The notes under the pieces: generated by a model
What the model was told of the DNA's origin: nothing
Databases searched by the model: none
What the model saw: the letters and a program-made list of their open reading frames with translations, nothing else
Source of the DNA: Devosia sp.
Lineage (GTDB): Bacteria; Pseudomonadota; Alphaproteobacteria; Rhizobiales; Devosiaceae
DNA: 64,000 nt
Direction of reading: 5' to 3'
NCBI GenBank assembly: GCA_015234425.1
Contig: JADGNE010000050.1
Coordinates: forward strand, 1-64,000
Program-made: the position numbers and the translations under genes
Shown: piece after piece, positions 41,417-49,970 of the stretch
Layout: each line of letters begins with the position of its first letter
Position numbering within the stretch: the first letter of the stretch is position 1

Positions 41417-42849
41417 GCGCTCCAGGCCCCCGTCCCTGCCGTCCAGCCGCAATCGACGATGGTCTTGCCCTCGATCACCCACTGACGGAGATATTGCTCA
41501 TGCCCCCTATGGGTGGCGCTGAGCACGCGGGTCTCGACATCAGGCGCCGTGCCAAAACCCGGGGTATCCCCGACAAGCGCCTCAACCAGCGGACGACCAG
41601 AGGTGCCGTCGAGCGGCAGGCCCATGGTGGTGAGGATGGTCGGCGCAATGTCAGGCAGCCAGCACGGCGTGTCCGAGGCAAAATTCTGGCGATAGGCCGG
41701 GCCCTGCGCGGCCAGAACCGTCGAAAGTTCGCCGCGATTGAGCCCGCCATGCATGCCACCACCCGGTTTAATCCAGGCCGCAAAGATGCAGGCATCCTCA
41801 TGCGGCCCATAGCTCTCGGACGAATTGGTGCCCCGCAGCGTAAAGCCGACATCAGCACTGCGCGAATGGCCGTTACGAACCGCTGACCACGGCAACGCGC
41901 CTTCGATGGCTGTGCCATCTTCCGCCGTCGCAAAAACCAGCCCGCAGAAGTCCTGCTCGACCAGCCAGGCCACCACGCGGGCCTTTTCGGCATCGGATTT
42001 ATCGTTGAGATAGATGCCGCTGAAGGAGCCGATCGACGCCTCGCCAAACTCGGCGGGGATGATGTCTGTCGTCTCGAGCTGGCGCTGGCCGGTGATCTGC
42101 CCGTGATCGGACATCACGATGATGTTTTCCGGCCCGTTCCCTGCGCGCCACCAGGCCAGAAACCGCCCGAAATTGTCGTCGCAATTCTTCTGCGCCGCCT
42201 CGGTTTCCGCCGCAGTGACGCCGAAGAGGTGCGAGCTCATATCCGGATCATTCATCCAGAACACGCAGAGATCCGGATTGTAGTCGGGATAGATGACCTC
42301 GATCAGCACATTGGTGGAGTAAGTCATGCGGTTGGAGTTGGGTGCAGTGGCCTCGGGAATATCGCCGAGACACGCGATCACCTTGTCATGCAGCTCGGCA
42401 CTCGACACCGGCAGGCCGTGCATCGAAAACACCGGCTGGCCGAGGTCATGCGCACTCGAATTCATCATGCGCGATGCGCCCTTGGTGGCGGTGCTGAGCA
42501 CAGCCATGGTGCGTCCGGCCTCCGCCATGCGCTGGCCGAGCGTCTTGGAATCGAGCAGCTGGCCGGCCTCAGCCGCCGCTTCGAGATGCTCCCACTCGGC
42601 TGTCTTGAACAGCTCGCCTGGGCGCACCGGATGGATGAACTGATTGGCCACGACCCCGTGGTCAGCCGGCGGACAGCCGGTCATTGTGGAGGTCACGGCA
42701 ACGCGCGTTTCGCTCGGGAAGATCGAGCGAGAATTGAGGAAATTGCTGCCCTCGGCCATGAAGGCGGCGAGGTTGGGCATCAGGTCAGGCGTGGCGCGAT
42801 CGCGGCGCAGGCCGTCAAATGTAATGATGAGCGTGGAACCGCGGCTCAT
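41413..42849 (-). CDS. Alkaline-phosphatase-fold phosphodiesterase (type I phosphodiesterase/nucleotide pyrophosphatase)
   Basis: A 478-residue hydrolase of the AP superfamily. The first metal Asp is in LIITFDGLRRD, the nucleophile region is IFPSETRVAVTSTMTGCPPADHG, the second set of ligands is FWMNDPDMSSHLFG and the third VMSDHGQITG. No signal peptide is present, so it acts on imported substrate in the cytoplasm. GGAGG precedes ATG 42849, which overlaps the GDPD gene end by four bases. Within the operon it offers a second phosphodiester-cleaving specificity beside the GDPD enzyme. Confidence 0.87.
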   Translation of the reverse strand: MSRGSTLIITFDGLRRDRATPDLMPNLAAFMAEGSNFLNSRSIFPSETRVAVTSTMTGCPPADHGVVANQFIHPVRPGELFKTAEWEHLEAAAEAGQLLDSKTLGQRMAEAGRTMAVLSTATKGASRMMNSSAHDLGQPVFSMHGLPVSSAELHDKVIACLGDIPEATAPNSNRMTYSTNVLIEVIYPDYNPDLCVFWMNDPDMSSHLFGVTAAETEAAQKNCDDNFGRFLAWWRAGNGPENIIVMSDHGQITGQRQLETTDIIPAEFGEASIGSFSGIYLNDKSDAEKARVVAWLVEQDFCGLVFATAEDGTAIEGALPWSAVRNGHSRSADVGFTLRGTNSSESYGPHEDACIFAAWIKPGGGMHGGLNRGELSTVLAAQGPAYRQNFASDTPCWLPDIAPTILTTMGLPLDGTSGRPLVEALVGDTPGFGTAPDVETRVLSATHRGHEQYLRQWVIEGKTIVDCGWTAGTGAWSA

Positions 42850-43568
42850 TGGAGCGCCTCCAGAATAGATTTGGTCAGGGAAACATCGTTGATCAGAACG
42901 CCGTCGATGCCAGCGCCGGCGAGCGCCGTGAGGCTCGCGGCATCGGTGTCGCCGACCGTGCGGCCGGTGGTGCCGTGGCCGGTGGTCACCCACACTTCGG
43001 CGCCCGCAGCCTTCAGCGCAGCGACCCGCTCGTGGGTCACATCGCTCTCCCAAAGGCGGATAAGGCTGGCACCACCGCGGTGAAATTCCAGAGCGACATC
43101 AGGGCTCGGAATAAAGCCGAGGACCGTAACGTCGCCCTTGGCGGCGAAGAACTCCGTCGCTTCCATCGTGTGGCAGCCCGCAATCACGAGGTGCCGCAAA
43201 GCCTCTGGCACAGCGCGCTCGATATCAGCCCAGAGACGCTTAAGGCCTTCGGGGCTCTCATCCTTGAGATCAAGCAGCACAGGCTTGCCTGCGGCGGCAT
43301 AGGCCAGCACATCGGCAAAGGTGCTGACGCGGTCACTGTTATCGGTGCTGAGGCTGGAGAGTTCCTTAAAACTCAGCGCATCGGCGCGATCCGTCCGGCC
43401 GAACAGGCGCTGCAGCGTCGGATCGTGGGAGCAGATGCCCACGCCGTCGACTGAATAGCGAATATCCGCTTCGATCGCGAAGGCGCCCTTTTCGAAAGCG
43501 GCAGTCCAGGCGGCCGGCGTATTTTCTGCATGTGCGGCGCTGTCGCCGCGATGCGCGATGATCTTCAT
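42846..43568 (-). CDS. Glycerophosphodiester phosphodiesterase (GDPD, UgpQ-like)
   Basis: A 240-residue cytoplasmic GDPD. Catalytic and metal residues are visible: IAHRGDSAAHAENTPAA (His-Arg-Gly and Glu), IEADIRYSVDG (Glu-x-Asp) and CSHDPTLQR (catalytic His), then LLDLKDES and the late VLINDVS. It hydrolyses glycerophosphodiesters to glycerol 3-phosphate (or a related monoester) and an alcohol. It is encoded in the middle of a peptide-type importer operon, 33 bp after the DppF-type ATPase gene. Confidence 0.92.
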   Translation of the reverse strand: MKIIAHRGDSAAHAENTPAAWTAAFEKGAFAIEADIRYSVDGVGICSHDPTLQRLFGRTDRADALSFKELSSLSTDNSDRVSTFADVLAYAAAGKPVLLDLKDESPEGLKRLWADIERAVPEALRHLVIAGCHTMEATEFFAAKGDVTVLGFIPSPDVALEFHRGGASLIRLWESDVTHERVAALKAAGAEVWVTTGHGTTGRTVGDTDAASLTALAGAGIDGVLINDVSLTKSILEALQ

Positions 43569-43601
43569 TTTCGGTCCGATCCGTTCGGAAACTGATGGTG
43601 C

Positions 43602-44426
43602 TCAGAGCGCCGCAAAATTCTGCAAGTCACGTTGCCGGCGCTGGCGCGGCGTATCGGCCGGGATAGCTGCCAGCAGACGGAGGGAATAGTCATGCTTGGG
43701 GGCTTCAAAAAGCGCGGTGGACTCCCCGATTTCCAGCAATTGCCCCCGATGCATCACCCCAACCCGGTGGCTGATATGGCGCACCACCGACAGGTCGTGA
43801 GAGATGAACATCATCGAGAGGTTGAGCCGTTCGCGCAGCTCGAGCAAGAGATTGATGATCTGAGCCTGCACCGACACGTCGAGCGCACTCACCGCCTCAT
43901 CGCACACCACCAGCCGCGGCTTGAGCACGAGCGCCCGGGCGATCACAGCACGCTGCAATTGCCCGCCAGACAATTGATGCGGCAGACGATGGCTCATCGG
44001 CCCCAGGCCAACCATGTCGAGCATGTCCTGCGCCCGATCATCGGCCTCGGACGGCGCGAGTTTCTCATGCGCCGTCAGCGCCTCGCGCACTTGCGCATGA
44101 ACACTCCAGCGCGGGTCAACCACCGAAGCTGGGCTCTGGAACACCACCTGAACCCAGCGCCGCTGCGCCCGCCATTCCTTGGTGCCCACCGGCGCGTAGT
44201 TCTGCCCCCAGAACGACACCTGCCCGCTCGTCGGGCTTTCGATGCCGGCGATCATCCGCCCGAGGGTGGATTTACCGCTGCCGCTCTCGCCGACAATGCC
44301 CAGGGTCTCCCCCTCGGCGATATCGAGCGTCACCGTATCGACCGCCCGGAACACTTCCGGCTTGCTGAAGAGTTTTCGGCCAACCGGATAGCTCTGGACG
44401 AGGTTGAGCGCCTTGACGCCGCTCAT
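43602..44426 (-). CDS. Peptide-type ABC transporter ATP-binding protein (DppF type)
   Basis: A 274-residue ATPase. Walker A is GESGSGKST, the signature LSGGQLQR, Walker B LVVCDEAVSALD (DEA where DEP is usual) and the switch His FISHDLSV. The C-terminal oligopeptide-type extension is short. ATG 44426 overlaps the DppD-type stop by four bases. Confidence 0.91.
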   Translation of the reverse strand: MSGVKALNLVQSYPVGRKLFSKPEVFRAVDTVTLDIAEGETLGIVGESGSGKSTLGRMIAGIESPTSGQVSFWGQNYAPVGTKEWRAQRRWVQVVFQSPASVVDPRWSVHAQVREALTAHEKLAPSEADDRAQDMLDMVGLGPMSHRLPHQLSGGQLQRAVIARALVLKPRLVVCDEAVSALDVSVQAQIINLLLELRERLNLSMMFISHDLSVVRHISHRVGVMHRGQLLEIGESTALFEAPKHDYSLRLLAAIPADTPRQRRQRDLQNFAAL

Positions 44427-45460
44427 TGGGAGACCCCCGCGCCGATGTGGTGGCAGGCCACCATCGTGCCCCGCCCTGCAACCATTCCTGGTGTGCTCGT
44501 GCAGCTTGCACTCGCCAGCGCACAGCGCGGCGAGAAGGCGCAACCCTGCGGACGCGCCGATGGCGACGGCACGGTTCCTGCGATCGCCTGCAGCGGCGTC
44601 CCCGGCACCCGGCCGAAGCCGATCCGGCTGTTCATCAGCGCGCGCGTATAGGGATGGGACGGATGGTCAAACAGCGCATCGACGCTGCCTGTTTCGACCA
44701 CCTTGCCCGAATACATTACCGCCACATGGTCGGCGATTTCGGCCACGACACCGAGGTCATGCGTCACAAACACCACCGCCAGGTCGAGCTCGGTCTGGAG
44801 ATCGCGGATCAGCCGCAGGATCTGCGCCTGGATGGTCACATCCAGCGCCGTGGTCGGCTCGTCGGCAATGAGCAGTTTGGGCTTGCAGGCCAGCGCCATG
44901 GCGATCATCACGCGCTGGCACATGCCGCCCGACAACTGGTGCGGATAGTAGGTCTTGTGGCGCGGTACATTGGGAATGCCGACCTGGTCGAGCAGTTCCT
45001 CCATCCGCGCCTCGGCCTTACGGCCGCGCAGATCGGTATGCTGCAGGATCGCTTCGACAATCTGCTGCCCAACCCGACGGATCGGGTTGAGCGCCGTCAT
45101 CGGGTTCTGGAAGATCATCGTCACGTCGCGACCGCGCAGGCGGTTCAGCGCTCGTTCCGGCGCGCCGATGGTCTCTTCACCGAAGAGACGGACCGAGCCG
45201 CTGGAGACGAGGCCGTCATCGAGAAGCCCGAGGGCCGACATACAGGTAAGGCTCTTGCCGCACCCGCTTTCGCCCACGAGGCAAAGCGTCTCGCCGGGGC
45301 GAACTGCGAGGCTGACACCATCCACCAGATTGGCCGAGCCGGCGCGCACCACGAGATTGCGGATATCGAGAACCGGTTCAGCCAGCTTGCGCCCAGCCTC
45401 GGCGAGGGAAAGAGCAGGCGCTTTGGCCCCCACTCCTCCAAGATGTGCCAGCCCCATCAT
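44423..45460 (-). CDS. Peptide-type ABC transporter ATP-binding protein (DppD type)
   Basis: A 345-residue ATPase. Walker A is GESGCGKS, the signature LSGGMCQR, Walker [13 protein letters not shown], and the switch His FVTHDLGV. The C-terminal OppD-type extension has the Cys cluster ([16 protein letters not shown]) that often ligates a [4Fe-4S] cluster or zinc. The start is one of GTG 45463, ATG 45460 or ATG 45457, all overlapping the binding-protein stop; I give ATG 45460. Confidence 0.91.
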   Translation of the reverse strand: MMGLAHLGGVGAKAPALSLAEAGRKLAEPVLDIRNLVVRAGSANLVDGVSLAVRPGETLCLVGESGCGKSLTCMSALGLLDDGLVSSGSVRLFGEETIGAPERALNRLRGRDVTMIFQNPMTALNPIRRVGQQIVEAILQHTDLRGRKAEARMEELLDQVGIPNVPRHKTYYPHQLSGGMCQRVMIAMALACKPKLLIADEPTTALDVTIQAQILRLIRDLQTELDLAVVFVTHDLGVVAEIADHVAVMYSGKVVETGSVDALFDHPSHPYTRALMNSRIGFGRVPGTPLQAIAGTVPSPSARPQGCAFSPRCALASASCTSTPGMVAGRGTMVACHHIGAGVSQ

Positions 45461-47043
45461 CACTTGGCTTCGAAGCTGAGGTTATAGGGACGCAGGTCCA
45501 TGTAGTAGAACGTGTAGGGGTTCCACTGCACGTCCTTGGCCACGCCATAGGTCTCGAGCGGCTGGTAGAGCACGGTGCCGGGGGCATCGGTTTTCCAGAT
45601 ATCGATCATTTCCCAGACCGCTTCCTGGCGCGTTGCTAGGTCAACCGTGCTTTCCAGCACTGCGCCGAGCTCATTGAAGCGGGCGACACCCTCAGTGCCG
45701 ATCCAGGTCTTGTTGGTCTTCTGCGGACCGGAATGCGGGCCCCAGGTGTTCCAGACACCACCGACCGGGTCGGGGTAGCGGGTGGAATTCGACCAGGTGC
45801 GAACCTGAAGCGCACCGACATCAAGACCCGTCAGGCTTTCAACAACGTTGAGCTCGACATTGATGCCCACTTCCTTCCACATCTCGACGATCACCTGCGC
45901 GGCCGGCAGGGCGTTGAGATAATAGTTCGGCTGGGTCGTATATTTGATCAGCTCGCCATTATAACCGGCTTCGTTGAGCAGCTCGCGAGCGCGCTCCGGA
46001 TTGTACTCCAGACCGACGAAGTCCGGGTTATACATGTCGCCATATTCGGGATACTGGTGGCCGTTCGGCACCACGGCCTGGCCGCCCCAGAGCGCTTCGT
46101 TCAGCAGGTCGCGATCAATCGCCAGGTTCAGCGCCTGACGAATGCGCGCATCATCCATCACCGGATCGGTGACGCCATAGACCAGCACATGGGAGTTCGC
46201 CAGAACCACCGAGCGGGTTTCGATATCGTCGTAGGAATTGATCTGGTCGATCTGATCCGGAGACACATTGGTGATGATGTCGAACTCGCCCGAAACCAGG
46301 CCCGCAACGCGGGTGGACGGCTCCGGCACTTCGCGGAAGGTCACGGTTTCAGCGGTCGGCAGGCCACCGAAATAGGCATCATTGGCCTTGAGGACGATCT
46401 TCTCGTCGGCGCGATATTCTTCAAGCATGTAGGGGCCGGTGCCGACCGGGAACATCGGCAGGCCGCCATCCTGCTCGGCCTTGGCCAGCCAGTCTTCCTT
46501 GTTCACCACCCACGATGCCCAGGACGCGAGGCGCTGCTCAAGCAGTGGATCGGGCGCCTTGGTGATGAAGTGGATGGTCGTCGGATCGACGATCTTCACG
46601 TCCTTGAGCACGGAGAAAAACGCCGGGCCTTCGGACAGAAGCGCATTCTCGCCGCTCAGGCGCTCAGGCGAGAAAGTGAACGCAATGTCTTCAGCGGTCA
46701 GCGGCGCGCCATTGTGGAAGGTGACGCCCTCGCGCAGCTTGATCTCAAGCGTGAGGTCATCAATGCGCGTCCACGAGGTCGCAAGGCCGGGCACCAGCTC
46801 GGAGCCGCCACCACCTTCTGCCGACAGGAAATCACGACGGATCAGCGTGTCGAAGATCGAGTAATTGACGCGCGTGCCGACATTGGACAGCTCCTTGCCC
46901 GGCTCCAGCGTCGGCGGCAGGTCCGCAACGCCGACGACGAGGTCCGGCCGCTCCTGGGCGAGCACGGGAAGCGACACCGAGCTCAGCGCGGCGGCGCTGA
47001 CAAGGCCCAGAACGAGGCGGCGGGAGAGATTGATTGCAGGCAT
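45460..47043 (-). CDS. Family 5 ABC transporter substrate-binding protein (DppA/OppA fold)
   Basis: A 527-residue periplasmic receptor, first gene of the eight-gene operon. The leader has a twin-arginine-like NLSRRLVLGLVSAAALSS and ends near PVLAQE. The SBP_bac_5 signature is present: TLEPGKELSNVGTRVNYSIFDTLIRRD, LATSWTRIDDLTLEIKLREGVTFHNG and LTAEDIAFTF. The phosphodiester hydrolases in the operon, together with no peptidase, suggest a non-peptide ligand such as a glycerophosphodiester. It is divergent from the LacI-family gene across a 224-bp gap. Confidence 0.9.
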   Translation of the reverse strand: MPAINLSRRLVLGLVSAAALSSVSLPVLAQERPDLVVGVADLPPTLEPGKELSNVGTRVNYSIFDTLIRRDFLSAEGGGGSELVPGLATSWTRIDDLTLEIKLREGVTFHNGAPLTAEDIAFTFSPERLSGENALLSEGPAFFSVLKDVKIVDPTTIHFITKAPDPLLEQRLASWASWVVNKEDWLAKAEQDGGLPMFPVGTGPYMLEEYRADEKIVLKANDAYFGGLPTAETVTFREVPEPSTRVAGLVSGEFDIITNVSPDQIDQINSYDDIETRSVVLANSHVLVYGVTDPVMDDARIRQALNLAIDRDLLNEALWGGQAVVPNGHQYPEYGDMYNPDFVGLEYNPERARELLNEAGYNGELIKYTTQPNYYLNALPAAQVIVEMWKEVGINVELNVVESLTGLDVGALQVRTWSNSTRYPDPVGGVWNTWGPHSGPQKTNKTWIGTEGVARFNELGAVLESTVDLATRQEAVWEMIDIWKTDAPGTVLYQPLETYGVAKDVQWNPYTFYYMDLRPYNLSFEAK

Positions 47044-47219
47044 TGAAAAGGCCCCAGTTGGTTAGCTGGGAGCGACCTACAAACCGTCAATGACGGTGCG
47101 GTGACACCGACATGACAATTCCATGAACTTGGTTTCGACCCGTCCCCTCTCTGCTGCGACGAGTTGTCCCCGCCCCGATTTCTCAGCCTCTCGTCTGCTT
47201 GATTCATTTTAGGACGCCT

Positions 47220-47251
47220 GCTAATACGTATCAACGCTAATACGCATTAGC
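47220..47251 (+). promoter_or_regulatory. Two overlapping palindromic operators upstream of the LacI-family gene
   Basis: GCTAATACGCATTAGC (47236-47251) has 6-bp perfect arms around ACGC. GCTAATACGTATCAAC (47220-47235) is a second, less perfect copy directly before it, with centres 16 bp apart. Both have the size and central CG of LacI/GalR operators and end 17 bp before the regulator's start codon, so autoregulation is likely. The divergent family-5 transporter operon starts 177 bp away and might share control. Confidence 0.7.
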
Positions 47252-47267
47252 AGATTGGAAAACGCCT

Positions 47268-48338
47268 TTGCCGCCACGCAAGCGACTGACACAGAAGGAC
47301 ATTGCCCGTTTGGCTGGTGTGAGCCAGGCGACCGTCTCCCTCGTGCTCAATGGCTCGCCTGAGAATGCAAACCGCATTCCGGACGACACGCGTGAACGCG
47401 TCATGAAGGTCATTCGCGACACCGGCTATGTCGCCGACCCCATTGCCCGGCGCATGGTCAATGGCCAGAACCGGATCCTCGGCGTCTTCACCTATGAGCC
47501 CGCCTTCCCGTCCGATCAGGCCGACTTTTTCCTGCCCTTCCTGCTCGGTATCGAAGAGGCCGCTCAGAAGCTCGGCTACGATTTGCTGCTGCTCACCGGC
47601 GCGGGAGCCGGCGGGAAGCGCAAGATTTTCGGCAATGATGTGCGCCTGCGCCTCGCCGACGGCTGCATTATCCTCGGCCGCCAATTCGACCCCAAGGAAC
47701 TCGCCCGCCTCGTCGCCGGCGATTTCCCCTTTGTCGCCGTTGGTCGCCGCGACGATGCCGGCGGCCCTGTCCCCTATGTCGGCGGCGACTACGCCACGGC
47801 CACCGCTGCCCTCGTCAGCCGCTCCCGCGATCTCGGCCACACGCGACTTGGCTTTGTCGGCTTCAAGGACGGCGCGGAATCCTCGTCCGACCGCTGGACT
47901 GGTTTTGAAGCCAGCCTCGAGGGCGTCGGTCTCGCTTATACCCACCACGCCGTCGGTGCTGATCCCGATATGCTCCTTGATGGCCTCCTCGCTGAAAACG
48001 TGACCTGCGTCTTCTGCACCGAACTCGTCGACGCCAACGGCGTCGAGGCCGCCGCCACCGCCCGCGGCCTCGCAGTGCCGGCCGATCTCTCCATCGTCGT
48101 CCTCGGCAATCACATCCGCGCCGAAGAGCCGGGCCGCAAATTCACCTCCTTTGCCATCCCCCGCGAAGCCATGGGCTATGGCGCCACCGAAATGCTGGTG
48201 CGGCGCGTCGAACAGGCCGCCCCCCTCGAGCAGATCCTGCTCACCTGTGACCTTCGTGAAGGCGACACACTGGGCCCCTGCCCGGACACTCTGTCTTCGC
48301 GCTCCTCTCAAGCAAAACCGAACGGAACAAATGACTAA
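47268..48338 (+). CDS. LacI-family transcriptional regulator
   Basis: A 356-residue repressor. The HTH (LTQKDIARLAGVSQATVSLVLNG) and hinge region open the protein and a sugar-binding-like effector domain follows (ILGVFTYEPAF onward; DGCIILGR; CVFCTELVDANGVEAA). The start is TTG 47268; no ATG lies near the HTH. It is first in a plus-strand unit with the FAD oxidoreductase and sugar importer, overlapping the oxidoreductase start by eight bases. The paired operators upstream are its likely targets. Confidence 0.91.
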   Translation: MPPRKRLTQKDIARLAGVSQATVSLVLNGSPENANRIPDDTRERVMKVIRDTGYVADPIARRMVNGQNRILGVFTYEPAFPSDQADFFLPFLLGIEEAAQKLGYDLLLLTGAGAGGKRKIFGNDVRLRLADGCIILGRQFDPKELARLVAGDFPFVAVGRRDDAGGPVPYVGGDYATATAALVSRSRDLGHTRLGFVGFKDGAESSSDRWTGFEASLEGVGLAYTHHAVGADPDMLLDGLLAENVTCVFCTELVDANGVEAAATARGLAVPADLSIVVLGNHIRAEEPGRKFTSFAIPREAMGYGATEMLVRRVEQAAPLEQILLTCDLREGDTLGPCPDTLSSRSSQAKPNGTND

Positions 48339-49944
48339 AGAGCTTCACGCAGATATTCTCATTGTCGGTGGCGGACTTGGCGGTGTTGCCGCAGCGCTGG
48401 GCGCCCTGCGCGCCGGCCGTTCCGTGATCATGACCGAGGAATTCGACTGGATCGGCGGCCAGCTGACCAGCCAGGCCGTGCCACCCGATGAGCACTCCTG
48501 GGTCGAGCAGTTCGGCATCACCCGCTCTTATCGCCAGCTGCGCACCGGTATCCGCCAGTATTATCGCGATCACTACCCGCTGACCGAAGCAAGCCGCGCC
48601 TGGGGCGATCTCAATCCCGGCGCCGGCTTCGTCAGCCGCCTCTGCGCCGAGCCGCGCGTCGGCCTCGCCGTTCTGGAATCCATGCTCGCCCCCTATATCG
48701 GCGGCGGCAAGCTCACCATCCTCAAGCCTTATCTGCCGATCTCGGCGGATGTCGTTGGCGATGAAGTGAAATCCGTCACCCTGCGCCATCGCGACAGCGG
48801 CCGCACGATCACCTGCTCGGCCCCATATTTCGTCGACGCCACCGAGCTGGGCGACCTGCTGCCGATGACCGGCACCGAATATGCCACCGGTTTTGAGTCC
48901 CAGTCCGACACCGGCGAGCCCAGCGCCCCTGCCGAAGCCCAGCCCGACAACGTCCAGGCGATTTCGGTCTGCTTTGCCATGGATCATGTCGACGGCAACC
49001 ATGTCATCGACAAGCCGGACAATTATGACTACTGGCGCAGCTACGAACCCCATTTCTGGGGCGGCCCGCTGCTCGGCTTCACCGCGCCCCATCCGCGCAC
49101 GCTCGAAAGCACCACCCGCACCTTTACGCCCAATCCGGATGACAATCCGCTCTTGGTCGATGCCGATCAGCGCCGCAATCCGGGCGATGGCAATCTCTGG
49201 ACCTTCCGCCGTATCGCAGCACGTCGCAACTTCGTGCCCGGCGCCTACAATTCCGACATCTGCCTCGTGAACTGGCCGATGATCGACTATCTCGATGGCA
49301 ACATCATCGATGCTTCCGAAGAGGACAAGGCCAAGCACCTCAAGGCTGCTGCCGATCTCTCCTACTCGGTCTTCTACTGGCTGCAGACCGAAGCGCCCCG
49401 CACCGATGGCGGCCAGGGCTTCCCCGGCCTGCGCCTGCGTGGCGATGTCACCGGCACCGAGCATGGCCTCGCCATGGCGCCCTATATCCGCGAAAGCCGC
49501 CGCATCCTGCCGGTCACCCGCATTCTCGAGCAGGATGTTTCCATGCTCGTGCACGGCAACAACCTGTCCAAATCCTACCGCGACAGCGTTGGCATCGGCA
49601 TGTACCGCATCGACCTGCATCCTTCGACCGGCGGCGACAATTATGTCGACGTGGAATCCGCGCCCTTCGAAATCCCGCTGGGCTCGCTCCTGCCGCGCCG
49701 CGTCAAGAACCTGCTTGCCGGCGGCAAGAACATGGGCACCACCCACATCACCAATGGCTGCTACCGCCTGCACCCCGTCGAATGGAACGTGGGTGAAGTT
49801 GCCGGCATGCTGGCCGCACACTGCCTCAACAATGGCCTGACCCCGCACCAGGTCCAGGCCGACGACGCCAAACTCCAGGACTTCCAGGCACAGCTCTACA
49901 ACGCGGGTATCGAGATCCGCTGGCCGGACGTCCGGGGCTACTGA
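48331..49944 (+). CDS. FAD-dependent oxidoreductase (FAD_oxidored family)
   Basis: A 537-residue flavoprotein. The N-terminal Rossmann motif ILIVGGGLGGVAAALGA is followed by FDWIGGQLTSQ and, near the middle, the FVDATELGDLLP motif of the PF12831 family. The C-terminal part has NLLAGGKNMGTTHITNGCYRLHP (in pieces of the same region), closing the FAD site. No signal is present. Members in sugar-uptake operons are thought to oxidise sugars or polyols, but the substrate here is unknown. It overlaps the LacI gene end and precedes the binding-protein gene by 26 bp. Confidence 0.87.
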   Translation: MTKELHADILIVGGGLGGVAAALGALRAGRSVIMTEEFDWIGGQLTSQAVPPDEHSWVEQFGITRSYRQLRTGIRQYYRDHYPLTEASRAWGDLNPGAGFVSRLCAEPRVGLAVLESMLAPYIGGGKLTILKPYLPISADVVGDEVKSVTLRHRDSGRTITCSAPYFVDATELGDLLPMTGTEYATGFESQSDTGEPSAPAEAQPDNVQAISVCFAMDHVDGNHVIDKPDNYDYWRSYEPHFWGGPLLGFTAPHPRTLESTTRTFTPNPDDNPLLVDADQRRNPGDGNLWTFRRIAARRNFVPGAYNSDICLVNWPMIDYLDGNIIDASEEDKAKHLKAAADLSYSVFYWLQTEAPRTDGGQGFPGLRLRGDVTGTEHGLAMAPYIRESRRILPVTRILEQDVSMLVHGNNLSKSYRDSVGIGMYRIDLHPSTGGDNYVDVESAPFEIPLGSLLPRRVKNLLAGGKNMGTTHITNGCYRLHPVEWNVGEVAGMLAAHCLNNGLTPHQVQADDAKLQDFQAQLYNAGIEIRWPDVRGY

Positions 49945-49970
49945 TTACGCTTAACCACAGGGAGAGAAAA

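Noticed and set aside
48241-49848. A 535-codon minus-strand frame opposite the FAD oxidoreductase
   Set aside because: Low-complexity Gly/Ala/Asp composition and no ribosome site. The opposite strand carries an unmistakable FAD-dependent oxidoreductase.
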